Source: Zygaena filipendulae (lineage: Eukaryota > Arthropoda > Insecta > Lepidoptera > Zygaenidae). From it: DNA of 64,000 nucleotides. Made by a program: the position numbers and the translations under genes. Of this stretch, positions 41,683-53,178 are shown piece by piece. The notes below the pieces were generated by a model. The model worked only from the letters and a program-made list of their open reading frames with translations, was not told where the DNA came from and did no database searches. Positions within the stretch are counted from its first letter, which is position 1, and the number at the start of each line of letters is the position of its first letter. Location of the stretch: NCBI GenBank assembly GCA_907165275.2, contig OU015650.1, forward strand, positions 12,368,001-12,432,000, read 5' to 3'.

Positions 41683-42090
41683 ACAAAATTTTAACAAAAA
41701 AATTAAAACCGACTTCCAAAAACACAAAACTAAAAAACTAAAAATAAAAAGCTAAAAATAACAAAATACCGATTTAATCCAAAAGACAAAAACACACGTA
41801 ATATTATTATTGGTTTGTGCTACCACTGATCGGTATGAAGTCGGTGACAAGCCAAATATGGAGGGGGAAGATGGGCTAAGTCGACTCCCGCCACCAGCTC
41901 TTCGTGAGCAGAACAACCCAAGTGGGCAGACACCAGCGGGCTTGTCACCGAATTCAAACCGATCAGTGGTAGCACGAACCAATAATAATATTACGTGTGT
42001 TTTTGTCTTTTGGATTAAATCGGTATTTTGTTATTTTTAGCTTTTTATTTTTAGTTTTTTAGTTTTGTGTTTTTGGAAGTCGGTTTTTGG
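41683..42090. repeat. 400-bp palindrome of the composite element
   Basis: Left arm 41705-41860 and right arm 41933-42087 are inverted copies (gacttccaaaaacacaaaac, aaataccgatttaatcc, ggtttgtgctaccactgat). The spacer carries ggtgacaagcc / ggcttgtcacc, extending the pairing. Mirrored 76-codon frames on both strands result from this. Confidence 0.85.
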
Positions 42091-42116
42091 TTGTGGTTTT
42101 CTAAATAGCACGATCG

Positions 42117-42170
42117 GGCGTTTGTTTTCGTCACGATGTTTTCCTTCACCAAAAAAATCATTGATAATCT
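42117..42170 (-). mobile_element. SINE body scrap, minus strand
   Basis: gtcacgatgttttccttcac matches the body of the tRNA-derived SINE at 24449-24622. No tRNA head is present. Confidence 0.45.
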
Positions 42171-43079
42171 CTTTGATTCTTACAATTTACAAAAATCAGA
42201 GTGCAGCTTATATACTGTACTTATAATTTTTCGGTTCTTTTTTCGTTGAATGTACGAGTCGCTGATTTCTTTCAATTTCCAAAGCATGACAGTTCTTTGC
42301 TTTACAACATGTAAGTTTCAACGAGGCCCGAGGGTAATATTCACGCCCATGACATTTCATGCTTACATTTATAAATCACTGATTTATTACATATTTTAAT
42401 TTGTGAACGCGTTGAAGGCTATATGTATAGTATACCCAATACCCTCCTAAAATGCGTTTCTCTATCCTTACACCCTGTCTAAAAAACACCAATATATTTT
42501 GTCTAACAATCTGTGAGGTAACATCCACTACATCGATAGTATTACGTCTTTCATAAGTACCTACTAGGTATTAAACAGCCATATCAAAACAGGACACAAA
42601 GAACACCATCTTCCAACTCCACTTTCATCGGATTAAGTCTAAATAATTCTATTCAGTCATCTTGTAGAGCTGAAGCTTTGTATCCAAGAGTCACTCCCAC
42701 CTCCCTTCCCTCATTCAGGGAGGACGCAGACAGATTTGCAATGTAAATCTAGGTCGCTTAGGAGTTAAACTTGTGGAGAAACGCGTAACTTTATCTAGAA
42801 ATACGCTTAAGATTTATAAAGTGCATAACGGCCTTTTAAAAAACTTCTTTCCTTTTTCTTTCTCTTATAGACGGCCATCAAACTCTTACTGGGTAGAATA
42901 TATTGAAGCCAGTTTAAGGTGCATCGTCAGTCTTAGTTTTCATATACGAATTTAATAAGTACTTAAATCTACGGAACTTGAGTTAGGTTTTGATAGATAC
43001 TTTTTTCTTACTTTATTAGGATGAAGTTCACGTTCTACACAGTTGCTTTAAAAGTTTGTTATCTTGACTGCTATTCAAC
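42171..43079. other. Gene-free stretch
   Basis: No gene or repeat edge found. Confidence 0.4.
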
Positions 43080-43180
43080 AGTGCGACTTGGCAAGTTCAA
43101 AATGAGCCTCGCTCATTAAGTGTTAACTACTTATTTAGTTCGATAAATTTTGACTAAAAGATAACTTGAGAAGTCGCACT
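43080..43180. mobile_element. 101-bp MITE with AGTGCGACTT ends
   Basis: agtgcgacttggcaagttc mirrors aacttgagaagtcgcact. The ends are about 20 bp with two mismatches. No clear target duplication. Confidence 0.6.
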
Positions 43181-44264
43181 ATTTATTATATTATATTAGC
43201 AAATAACATAATAATTTGTCTTTTGAAGCAATTGTAGTTTTTTTTTTTTAGCGAAACCGTTATCTGGCAAGGTTTTTGTTGCGAACGTAACTTTCTTTGA
43301 GATTTATGTTTTTGTTGGGATTATCATTTTTGATCAACTGTTTCAGGTTATTTTTTGAAGGTGGCAGAAGGTCATAATGACTTAGTTATTTAATAAGTAA
43401 TTTTAGTAGGTATGTCTGTCGATATTTTTGTATTTTGAAGGTGTCGCAATGCAATCGGTTTACAGGAAAAAGAGTTATGATAATTAATTGAATCCTAAAG
43501 CGAGTAGGTAAGCATAAAGTAAGGGCATGACCACTACAACACATTTCCAAACACTATGTTTGTGGAGTCGCGGGAAATAATTTGTATTTGACAAATAGCA
43601 AAAAGTAAAATCAGTAGTTACTTATTAGTAAAAATATGTAGGTACATATATATTTCCTTTAAGAATATGTATGTAAATATAGCAAGATATGAATAATTGA
43701 ATATGTCCACCTACGAGTTTCAAAAGTTTTTTCTCGCGATACTCGTTTCATGTGTACTCAAATTACGACAAATAGGCAAAGAAATAACTTGTTTGATCAG
43801 TCGATCATTACTTGGAAGAGTAAAAAGTTTATTTTGTACATAGGTAAAACTTGTGAGTTATAAACTTCGAGTATTTAGCGTTGAGTTTCGTACAATCTAC
43901 TTAAAGTTAGTACGACTTGTACCTACGAGTAAACCTGTGAGTTGAAAAAAAAATATGTACCTACCTACTTACCCAATAATAATACTCAGGGTTTCAGTAG
44001 GCATGAGGTTAATATGAGAAACGTTATGCTATCAATAGCAAGTTGAAAACAATTTTATTACTTATCTTGAATACCTTTAAAGGTTCTAAGGGCTCTAATA
44101 AATATTTTAATACAAAAAACCTACCTACTTAATGGGCATCAAACCATCAAACTTGATAAAGTTTATATCTTGTAAGGTATTCCACATCTATCGGTGTCTA
44201 TTGGTACAGTGTGTCCGCTTTGAACGGGACTGGCAAACACTTCTGCCACTGGTTGAGTTCATGA
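43181..44264. other. Gene-free stretch
   Basis: AT-rich; many gtaggtac/tacctac motifs but no organised array. Confidence 0.4.
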
Positions 44265-44517
44265 CTAACCGCCGCACTCAGAGTCGACTTTAATGATTAG
44301 GTACTTAGTTAAGTATAGATTTTTAAAACAAAACTGCCGCACTCAGAGAAGTTTAATAAATTAATGTTAATTGGCATTTAACTAATTAAGTTACATCTCA
44401 TTAATTGCCAATTAACATTAATTTACTGAACGTCTCTGATTGCGGCAGTTTTGTTTTAAAAATCTATACTTAACTAAGTACCTAATCATTAAAGTCGACT
44501 CTGAGTGCGGCCGTTAG
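44265..44517. mobile_element. Palindromic MITE, gccgcactcagag family
   Basis: Arms of about 110 bp (gccgcactcagagtcgactt to gttaattggca) are inverted copies with few differences, around a 35-bp AT-rich loop. The motif tgccgcactcagag recurs inside each arm, so the arms themselves contain a duplicated terminal motif. Confidence 0.85.
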
Positions 44518-45116
44518 ATTTAAATTTTCGTGACTTAATATAGTGTATTGATTGTGTGTAGATTTACATATATGATGGATCAGCATATTATAATTTTATA
44601 GTAGGTAAAGACAAAAAAGAAAAATAGTAGGTACTTCCTGTCCTATTGATAGAGAGAAATAAGTATAAATTAGGATTATGCTTATACTCGACAGTAAAAA
44701 GCAAAGTGTATACGAAAACCGAAAAAAGTGAAGTATTATAATACATATTATCATAAAATATATATGTCATCTATTTTGTATAAAAAGAATGGCGCAAATG
44801 TTACGGGACGGAAAATATTCTATTGTATAAAATTCTATTAAACCACACACTGCCAAAGAGTTTTTTTTTCTTTCATAAAAGCTCAAATTCCAATCCAATT
44901 TGAGCGCTTCATGAAGTGTGGGTAGGAGGTGCGTTCTAGAACTGCATCCTGAGCGCTCTACGAATAGAGCACAATGACAACAGAGCTTAAATAAAGCAGG
45001 CTCAGTGCTCAGTCACTAACGAGGCGGGTCGGGTTAGGCAGCGAGTTTTAACTAGTACTATTATACAGGTTAGATATAAAAGGTCGTGCTTCGCCGTAAA
45101 AAGTACCTACACTAAA
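44518..45116. other. Gene-free stretch
   Basis: Contains ctcaaattccaatccaatttgag, a small perfect-stem hairpin at 44882-44904. No gene. Confidence 0.4.
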
Positions 45117-45236
45117 TCCTTACTATTATATAAATGCGAATGTGAGTTTGTTTGTAACGCTTTCACGCCACTTTTTGTCACGGAAATCTCGCGAGAACTT
45201 TGAAATTAACGCGGGTGAAACCACGGGAACAGCTAG
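45117..45236 (+). mobile_element. Helitron-like element, internally shortened
   Basis: A|TCCTTACTATTATATAAATG to GGGAACAGCTAG|T with the middle (cgatcatcatgaa to tacagag) deleted. Confidence 0.82.
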
Positions 45237-45242
45237 TCATAT

Positions 45243-45416
45243 ATTAATATTATAAAGAGGAAAGATTTGTATTTTTGTTTGTTACGATTTAAGTCAAAAA
45301 CTACTGGACCGATGTGAAAAATTCTTTCAACATTAGAATGCTACATCTAAATTGTAACCCGGAATTCCCGCGGGAACTCCGAAATTACCGCAGGTAAAAC
45401 GTCGAAGAACAGCTAG
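45243..45416 (+). mobile_element. Helitron-like element, aaagaggaaagattt subfamily
   Basis: tattataaagaggaaagatt head and shared tail ending gaagaacagCTAG|T. Follows the previous copy after a few bases. Confidence 0.82.
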
Positions 45417-45962
45417 TATTAAAAGTAAGTTAAGTTGGTTTATTTTTAAAACAAAGGTAAAGCTGAGTTAATGAAAAGGTGTCTCCAAAAGTATCAGTTC
45501 ACAATAAAAATGTAACTTTTCCAAGTAGGTACCTACGAAAAAGGCTTACTTTAGCTTGCCTATTGTGCTTGGGCCTCGAGATCCAATGGAAAACTTATTT
45601 CTTAGAATATAAGTGTAAGCTATTTCTAAAAACTTTCCTAAGCTTAGATTTGGTTTGATAAAAGCCTGTTTCTTTGTATATACATAGGTAGGACCTATAA
45701 ATGTTTGCCTAAGAAAAATATGGGCAACTTTCCTATTTCGTGAAGTAAGAAACTTAAAGGAGCATTTTCTCGAGGTAACATAGGTAAGTTCTTACGAATG
45801 GTTTTTCTTTGGTAATTATTTCTTGGGTGGGTGATATATTATAAAGGCTGAGTTTTTTTTAAATTAAATGCTCTAGCTACTCTTAAATCACCTTAACCTT
45901 ACGTGTAGTGGGTATGTGACTTTTGACAATTTTAAATTGGATAATTAGAACTTTATAAAAGT
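45417..45962. other. Gene-free stretch
   Basis: No gene or repeat seen. Confidence 0.4.
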
Positions 45963-46083
45963 CACAAGCTGTTACACGCGGTTTCACCCACTTTAATTTC
46001 GGAGTTACCGCAGATAAAAAGTAACCAGTGTAAAGTAAACGAACAAATAAACTCGCATTCATACCTATTTATACTAGTAAGAA
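45963..46083 (-). mobile_element. Internally deleted Helitron-like element, minus strand
   Basis: caagctgttacacgcggttt tail joined to the 5-prime region (aacaaataaactcgcattca, ctagtaaga). Confidence 0.65.
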
Positions 46084-46116
46084 TTAATAATGGCCATACT
46101 ACCGACTACTGCTTCC

Positions 46117-46198
46117 ATACTAATATTATAAATGCGAAAGTAACTTTGTCTGTCTTTTACTACTCAACCGATCATCATGAAATTTTGCCTACACATAA
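46117..46198 (+). mobile_element. Helitron 5-prime fragment
   Basis: catactaatattataaatgc head through ccgatcatcatgaaattttg; no tail. Confidence 0.7.
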
Positions 46199-46672
46199 CT
46201 GAAAATCAAAAACGCTAAAAAACACATAAAAATTACCATTAAAATTAAAATCAACAAAAGATCACGAGATAACCCTCAAAATTCATAAAACGAAGGAACA
46301 GAAGTTGGTAAAAAAAAAATGGATTTTGTTACAATCTGATTTTTTTCTTCATACAATTGAAGAAAAATTAATCGAGACGAGGTCAGGTAGCACTTACCAT
46401 GACAAAAGGACGATTTCTATCCCTCGAGAAATTAGGCTGGTCATTGAAGAGTAAATATTAAAGCATTCTTTCTCAAAGCTTTAATAAATGTATGTTTTCA
46501 AACAAATGTTTATCATAATCCTTATTGACAATATGGTTGCGCATATCAAAGCAATATGCTTGCACAAATAAAATTTATTGTTAGTAAATCTATTATAATA
46601 ATTTATTTAGTACCTTTTTAGGCCAACAGTTTGTGTAAATACTTGTGGGTACGGATTTAGATTAGGTGATAG
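46199..46672. other. Gene-free stretch
   Basis: No gene or repeat seen. Confidence 0.4.
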
Positions 46673-46870
46673 CTAGTTGTTCCCAGCGGTTTCACCCGCG
46701 TTAATTTCGGAGATCCTACGAGAATTTCGGAATAGGAGTACCCTATTTCCTTTTCTGTAGGTAGGTAGGTGTTTGATAACCTGTATGCAAAATTTAATGA
46801 CGATCGGTCGAGCCGTTAGGGCGGGCGTGAAAGCGTACCAAATAAACAAACTCACTTTCGCATTTATAAA
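46673..46870 (-). mobile_element. Helitron array 46.7 kb, unit 1, minus strand
   Basis: CTAGTTGTTCCCAGCGG tail to aaactcactttcgcatttat head, with a small tctgtaggtaggtaggtg expansion in the middle. Confidence 0.82.
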
Positions 46871-46873
46871 CAA

Positions 46874-47084
46874 CTAGCAGTTCCCCCTTCCCCGAGGTTT
46901 CACCTGCGGTAATTTCGGAGTTCCCGCGGATATTCCGAGATAAAAAGTATCCTATGTCTTTCTCTGTACCCCTGACAACGTCTATACTAAATTTCATGAC
47001 GAGCGGTTGAGCCGTTAAGGCGTGAAAGCTTAACAAACAAACAAACTCACTTTCGCATTTTGAATAGTACAATGATAGTAAGGA
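46874..47084 (-). mobile_element. Helitron array 46.7 kb, unit 2, minus strand
   Basis: CTAGCAGTTCCCCC tail to the 5-prime end TCCTTACTATCATTG (own strand), with T at 47085. Three bases separate it from unit 1. Confidence 0.85.
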
Positions 47085-47318
47085 TACCTCAGAATCGACA
47101 TCAGGGTTTTATGGAGGAGAGTAACTAATTGACGATTTCTATTTTGGAGAAACTTACGCACTTTTGATATGTCTGTAGGTAGAGGTTATGTAAATAACAT
47201 AATAATATACGCTTGCCTATCTTCGTTAATTATCCTTAGCTTCAACATTTTAAACACTACTTAGTAGTAAGAGATATCTTATTTAATATAGTACGCAGTA
47301 TATTTATTTACTCTGAGC
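47085..47318. other. Short gene-free stretch
   Basis: Nothing recognised. Confidence 0.35.
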
Positions 47319-47509
47319 TAATGTTATAAATTTGAAAGTGTGGATGTTTGGATGTTTGTAACTTAATCACGCAAAAACGGCTGAACGGATTTGGATGAAT
47401 TTGGCATGCACGTTGTCAGGCGTACAGAAAAGGAAATAGGGTACTTTTATCCCGGAATTCCCGCAGGAACTCCGAAGTTACCGCGGATGAAACCGCGGGG
47501 CACAGCTGG
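47319..47509 (+). mobile_element. Helitron-like element, gtggatgtttggatg subfamily
   Basis: taatgttataaatttgaaag head, aatcacgcaaaaacggctga body, complete terminal stem ccgcggatgaaaccgcgg and end CTGG. Confidence 0.82.
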
Positions 47510-47760
47510 TAATTGATAATTTTATAATAATTTAAGTTTATTCACAATATTTTATAAATTATTTGCTTTGTAAAAATGAATGAATAAATAAATAAAATAA
47601 TTTAAGTACCAAATATATTTAATAGATACCGAGTATCATTTGTGTCATTATATTTCGATGCCCCTTATCTGGATAACCAAAGATATTAAAAGAGAATAAC
47701 GTTTATTTGGAACTGTGAATCTGGGTAAAAGTTTATTTTCTTTAACAATAGTTTCGACGA

Positions 47761-47909
47761 TTTAATAAATGCGAAATCAACTCTGTCTGTCTGTGTCAGT
47801 CTGTCTTGACCGATGAATCATCATAAAATTTTGCATACAGATTGTCAAGGATACAGAAAAGGAGACAGGGTATTTCTATCCCGGAATTACTGCGGGAACC
47901 CCAAAATTA
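47761..47909 (+). mobile_element. Helitron-like element, tail truncated
   Basis: Head taataaatgcgaaatcaact, body gatacagaaaaggagacagg, ending within the first part of the tail (ggaattactgcgggaaccc). Confidence 0.7.
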
Positions 47910-48419
47910 TGTATTTTTTTGGAAAGAAAATGTGTGTTGAGCTGGTGAAAGGATAAAGGTATCCATTTTTTTTTCATAATCTTCACATGTTGACGATGAG
48001 TTGACGACATAAAAAATGTCGAATTTCGCGTCTCCAGCTGGTGATTAACCCATTTTTCTGTTATGAGACCACGTCATTATCTGTGGGCACACAATCCAAT
48101 TAAAGGATTAGCCAGCAATAAAGCGAGTGAAGTGAAGTGTTACAATGACACTACGGTAACGACTCAAACCCTTCCAATGAACTGGAAAAAAGAAATCGCA
48201 CAAGCAAAAATCAAACAAAGGTTGAAGTAAGAAGAGCCCACTTATCACTCGCGCTCCATCTGATCACACGCGGGAATTTCAGGTATTCTTTCAGAAACCC
48301 TTCAATATTTTGGGATAAAAATCTTTTATGTTAAACCAGAACCAACCAAGTTTTATTGAAATCGGTCACGCAGTTTACCAAATTGGGCATGATGACAAGG
48401 TGTAAAAATAAAAATTCTA
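47910..48419. other. Gene-free stretch
   Basis: A gttgacgatgagttgacgac direct repeat at 47990-48009. A worn Helitron-type piece may lie at 48268-48385 (acgcgggaatttcagg). Nothing firm. Confidence 0.35.
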
Positions 48420-48625
48420 TTTAGTCCGTCAGTTAGATAGTAAAAAAATAATAGACACGTATTTTTTGGTTTTTCTAATTATTGAAAAATACTTAGCGAC
48501 GACATAACTAAGAATAAAGTGTACCTATAGGTGTGACGTCACACGGAATTTGAACACAATGTATCATTGTTATTTTTGAAAAATATGTGTTCAATACTTT
48601 TTATTTATCTACAAGACGGACTAAA
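48420..48625. mobile_element. MITE with TTTAGTCCGTC ends (copy 2)
   Basis: TTTAGTCCGTC at 48420 mirrors GACGGACTAAA at 48615-48625, and the pairing extends inward (agttagata / tatctac). Related to 32780-33042. Confidence 0.75.
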
Positions 48626-48641
48626 AATTTAACTTAAGACC

Positions 48642-48720
48642 TCAGACGAAATAAAAACTTTTTATTTTATTTTATTTTTATTCGGTTCACCAGCAGTTGT
48701 TACAACAATTTCGTCTGAGC
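48642..48720. repeat. Short inverted-repeat segment CTCAGACGAAAT
   Basis: ctcagacgaaat mirrors atttcgtctgag around a (TTTTA)n tract. The same cctcagacgaaat motif occurs near 62763. Confidence 0.5.
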
Positions 48721-49793
48721 TTTAGACATCATGCCCATTTTTTGGAACAATTTAATTTGGACGGAACGAAAAACGAAATGCGTCTTTACCGGATTATGTT
48801 ATTGGTAAATAACAACACAGTAAGTAGATATATCTCGCACTGTTGCTTATCCCCTATTCGTAAATATATGCTCAGAAACAGACATCATTAGTTCACTCCC
48901 AAACTTTCTTTATCGCTCCCAAAAACCTGCAAAATATTTTTCTTCGAAGAGGTATTTGAGTATTGCCTTATTTACCTACTTGTTTGCTTAATGTTGTAAA
49001 GAAATACAAAAATGTGCAATAAAGTTCTTTCAATAAAATAAATAAATAAAACCTGAGCAACAATAGGATTACCACCAATATCCGTCACCCGGGGGAATAA
49101 ATAAATAAATAGTGAAAATCGAATGCTTGCCGCAGAAACTGAAAGGTTCAAAAAACAAAAGTCATGGAAATCCCTGGGGATTTCGACCGATCCTTCCAAT
49201 GCCGTCAGAACCCCGCGATATTCACCACCTTATCCATTCATCTTGTGGGTAGCCGTAATGCAATGGTACCGCGGCCTAACCCATATCTTTCATCATGAAG
49301 GTACGCAAAAAAAACTTCAGACCTGCTATACTTTATGGCAACGTGTATGTAAAATTTCGTGATAATCAGTTAATTAAGTTAAGGTGTGAAAAGGTAACAG
49401 ATAGACAAACAATGTTACTTTCGAATGGATGGGATTGAGTAACCTGCCCTGTCCACTATTGTCAAATGCCATGACTAGACGGTGAGGTATCTAGAATGTT
49501 CGAACGTTATACGGCTTCCCAGTGGTATAGCAGCACGCATAATAAGCACGAAGTGGTTTGTTAATCATAAAGAAAAAAAATATTCCATTTAATGATAGAT
49601 CTATAAGGTTTTTTTTTTGAAAACACCTAATTTTATGTACGATCAAGATGTTATTTTTAACTTAATTTTTAATTATGATACAGACTAACGAGATAAGGCT
49701 GCAGAATGAGGATACCAAAAGAGTCAGGACCGGGCCTTCGTCCAGCAGTGACATCTGTCAGTTGATATTATAATGATGATGGTAACATAATTA
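48721..49793. other. Gene-free stretch with AAAT tracts
   Basis: AAATA microsatellites at 49030-49048 and 49096-49111. A worn Helitron body (acgtgtatgtaaaatttcgt, aaggtgtgaaaaggtaacag) is visible near 49338-49405. No gene supported. Confidence 0.4.
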
Positions 49794-50456
49794 TCTATAC
49801 TAATAATATAAAGAGCAAAAGTTTGTGGGTTTGTGAGTTTGTGACGTTGTAGGGGTAATCTCTGGATCTACTGAATCGATTTAGAAAATTCTTTAACTTA
49901 TAGGAAGCTGCAGTGATCCTGAGTGTCATAGGATACTTTTTATTCTGGGATTCTCGCGGGAACTCCGAATTTCCCGCGGGTAAAACCAAGGCGGAACAAC
50001 TATCTCTAGATCTACCGAACCGATTTTGAAAATTCTTTCACTTATAGGGAGCTACAGTGATCCAGAGTGATTAAGCAGCAACAGTGATCTTGAGCGACAT
50101 AGAGTATTTACATAGAGTACTTTTTATCCCCGAATTCCCGCGGGAACTCCGGAGATTGTGAGTTTGTGAGATTGCAGGCGGATAATCTCTGGATCTACTG
50201 AACCGATTTTGAAAATTCTTTCACTTTTAAAAAGCTGCAGTGATCCTGAGTGACTTAGAGTACACTTTACCCCGGGATTCCCGCGGGAACTCCGGAGTTT
50301 GTGAGGTTATAATCTCTGGATCTACTGAACCGATTTTGAAAATTCTTTCACTTATAAGGAGCTACAGTGATCCAGAGTGATATAGGGTACTTTCTACTCC
50401 GGAATTGCCGCGAATACTCCGAAATTACCGCGGGTGGAACCGCGGGGGTCAGCTAG
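49794..50456 (+). mobile_element. Helitron-like element with fourfold internal repeat
   Basis: A|TCTATACTAATAATATAAAG to ggggtcagCTAG|T, 663 bp. The block from aatctctggatctactgaa through ttctttcacttat, gtgatcctgagtga and cccgcgggaactccg is present four times in a row (starting near 49857, 50005, 50190 and 50312), but only the last unit has the full ccgcgggtggaaccgcgg terminal stem. Confidence 0.9.
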
Positions 50457-50944
50457 TTCATTGTAATTTTACTCGTAGTTCGTAAGATGACATAATATTC
50501 ATTATGTTCATTATTTAGCTCGTATATGATTGCATCTTTTCTTTTTACAAAACTATAATTTAATTAACTACGGCCGATAGGCGCCATTTTAATCGCGTGT
50601 CACATTAAATTACCAAAAACCTGAAAACATAATATTTCTTTATTTAAACAGCTCAAGGTGCAATTTCCACGACTTTTAATTCGAAACTGTTGGTAGGTAC
50701 TTCCAATCTTGTTCCTCTTCTCACTCCATTAGGGATTGAACTTCCAAAATTCAATTTTTTCATGGTTGCCTACATACATCGTACGATGTTTTTAGTAATT
50801 TCGGAAGCCAGCCAGTAAGATTTATTTTTACTATGTATGTCCTTTTCTTCTTTGACTAGTAAATGTTTTTTGTTAGCGGCAATACCTAAAAAATATTTAA
50901 ATAAAGTACAAAATATTATACTTTATTGTAAATGGAACCGTAAC
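50457..50944. other. Gene-free stretch
   Basis: No gene or repeat seen. Confidence 0.4.
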
Positions 50945-51169
50945 CCCTACTAATATTATAAATGCAAAAGTGAGTTTGTTTGTTACGCTTTCTCGCCTCA
51001 ACGGCTGAACGGTTCAACATGAAATTTTGCATACACGTTGTCAGGGACACAGAGAAGGACATAAGCTACTATTTATTCTGGAATTCCCGAGTGAACTCCG
51101 AAATTACCGCGGGTACTAGTATAGTATTATATTATCTGAGCCGCGGGTGAAACCGCAGGGGCCAGCTAG
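50945..51169 (+). mobile_element. Helitron-like element with insertion in the terminal stem
   Basis: Main-family head (ctactaatattataaatgca) and body. Between the two stem halves there is tactagtatagtattatatt, atctgag and a second ccgcgggtgaaaccgcaggg, so the tail looks duplicated before ccagCTAG|T. Confidence 0.85.
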
Positions 51170-51639
51170 TATTTACCAAAGGGTGTTTTTTTTTTTCGAA
51201 ACAAACGAGATTTTTTTAACATTCTTTGTTTTATTGCGGCATATTATTAAAAACTTTTCCTGTCTAAAGGTCATTAAAGTAAACGAGTCGTTTACCCGGT
51301 TACGTTCCACGGTAACCATTATGTTTATTGTTTACTTACAAACTAAACTTCGAGAACCTAGCTTAGGTACGCATGTAAAGTTATCCGAACTCAAGTGTTA
51401 AAATCGTCTTGAACTAGGCGGTTTCAGGTGCATCGCCAATGCTAGTTTTCATACAAATTTCAATGGATGTTTTCTCGAACTCTGGCTGTTTTTTAACATA
51501 ATAACGTAACTTAAAAAAAAAACTTATCTCGTGAATAGGCTGAACGGGTCAGGGTAAACATATGGGGATCAAACCCATGATAACCATTGGTGTTTGAGCC
51601 TGAGTGTTTAGTAGGTATATAAATACATATATGTATATC
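51170..51639. other. Gene-free stretch
   Basis: Nothing recognised. Confidence 0.4.
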
Positions 51640-51870
51640 GGGTCGGTACCCACTGGCCTCATAATATTCGTCCCCCGAAATAAAAGTTGTAGATTCGACT
51701 CCTGTATAGGTAGGTGCCTATTGGCCCCCGGTAGGAGACCAGTCAATGATTTAAAAAAAAAAAATTATTTTTATGGTACCGACTCGTCCCCTGGACCTAA
51801 AAGTTATAGATTCGGCACCTTTTCAGGTGCCTATTGGTTCCCTGATAGAAAAATAGCCATATTTTTTGAA
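51640..51870 (+). repeat. Imperfect dimer of a ~125-bp unit
   Basis: cggtacccactgg... aaaagttgtagattcgactc... aggtgcctattggcccccgg is followed, after an A-rich tract at 51752-51765, by ggtaccgactcgtcccctgg... aaaagttatagattcggcac... aggtgcctattggttccctg. The A tract between the units suggests a dimeric retroposon; family unknown. Confidence 0.65.
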
Positions 51871-52716
51871 GCGTTGACATAGTGCATTCGTGAACAGAAT
51901 ATTATTGTTGATAAAGATGTTGATATTTGGTTTATTGTTTGTAAATATGATGAAATCTTTCATATATCTTACATATATCTTTACAAAAAAAAGAGATAAG
52001 TAATATTATAATAGTAAGTATTGTTTATATGTATGTATCTGTTGTCTTGTATGTATGTGGTATGGCTATGTAACAATTTCAAGCATCAATTACAATTTGT
52101 TCCCCTCATAGCATTTTATACACATTTTTTTACTATGAATAGGTACATGATAAAACTTATTCCGCTATTTTTTTTAAAACCAAATTTATAAACACTGTGT
52201 AAAAATTTTGCAATAACTGTAAAGTGTATTGTACTACTGGGGAGTGTTAGAATTGCAATTTTATTTAGCGAGACATGAAACATATTTCGTAAATTTGATG
52301 CCAAAATGAAGAAGACATGCAAAATTTCATTCAGAATGCAAAATTAATCCAAGTTGAGTAGACACTTGTTCTACAAAGTTTCGTACAACAACATAATAAA
52401 ACACACAAGGTTATTCCCCGAGTGCAATATTACATCATAACATGTTATCATAGCCTTCTGAACGGGGTCTAGAAATGTACCCATCTGCCACGATATTATG
52501 CAAAAACCGTCGCCGTGTCTTGGTACGTACATTACTGTACTGGTTTACTATTTATTACGTCAACAAATAGGTCTGTGACTCAGTGAGTACGCAAAGTGGA
52601 ATAACCTAGCGAGGCTTTCATTCCTAAGGTCATGGACATTCAAACATGCTATACCTGTAACTGCTTAGATACTGAACATATCCATTTAATATTTTATTTT
52701 TTATTTTTATAGAAGA
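51871..52716. other. Gene-free stretch
   Basis: No gene or repeat edge seen. Confidence 0.4.
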
Positions 52717-52915
52717 CTAGCTGTGCCCCGCGGTTTCACCCGCGGTAATTTCGGAGTTCCCACGGGAATTCCGGGATAAAAAGTACCCTATGTCCTTCTC
52801 TGTACCCCTGACAATGTTCTTGCCAAATTTCATCCAAATCCGTTCAGCCGTTTTTGCGTGATTGAGTTACAAACATCCAAACATCCACACTTTCACATTT
52901 ATAATATTAGTAGGA
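52717..52915 (-). mobile_element. Full-length main-family Helitron, minus strand
   Basis: A textbook copy: CTAG at 52717-52720 with A before it, terminal stem ccgcggtttcacccgcgg, and 5-prime TCCTACTAATATTATAAATG on its own strand with T beyond. 199 bp, essentially the mirror of 54802-55001. Confidence 0.93.
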
Positions 52916-52919
52916 TTAG

Positions 52920-53178
52920 CTTAGATGTCCCATGCACTTACACCCGCGATAATTTCGGAGTTTCTTTGGGAATTCCAGGATAAACTCCCCTATTCACCGT
53001 AGTCTTACCAGTTGAACTACTGGGAATTTCCTTTCAACTGGTAGTAAGACTTCGTTACATAATAAACCTTCCTCTTAAATCACTCTATCTACTGGTGAAA
53101 ACCACATGCATGAAAATACGTTCTGTCATTTTTGAGTTTAAATCTCGAACAGACAGACAGACGCGGCGGAGGACTTTT
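52920..53178 (-). mobile_element. Second Helitron unit, cgcgtctgtctg subfamily, minus strand
   Basis: Worn tail (acacccgcgataatttcgga) and head cgaacagacagacagacgcg. Inside lies a hairpin, agtcttaccagttgaa / ttcaactggtagtaagac (53001-53050), not seen in other copies. Confidence 0.75.

Larger units (their letters stand above)
40797..42090 (+). mobile_element. Composite AACCGACTTCC element (plus copy)
   Basis: Modules in order: start taaccgacttccaaaaagga, ggaggttct; a run of 55 T (40843-40897); two tandem 283-bp units (from about 40935 and 41218); a degraded partial unit to about 41580; a spacer; then a palindrome (41683-42090) ending ttttggaagtcggtttttgg. The outer gacttcc / ggaagtc pair acts as terminal inverted repeats. 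A minus copy is at 22980-23745, a 5-prime scrap at 56390-56535 and a solo palindrome arm at 59681-59835. No transposase. The frames here repeat with the units and are not genes. Confidence 0.75.
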
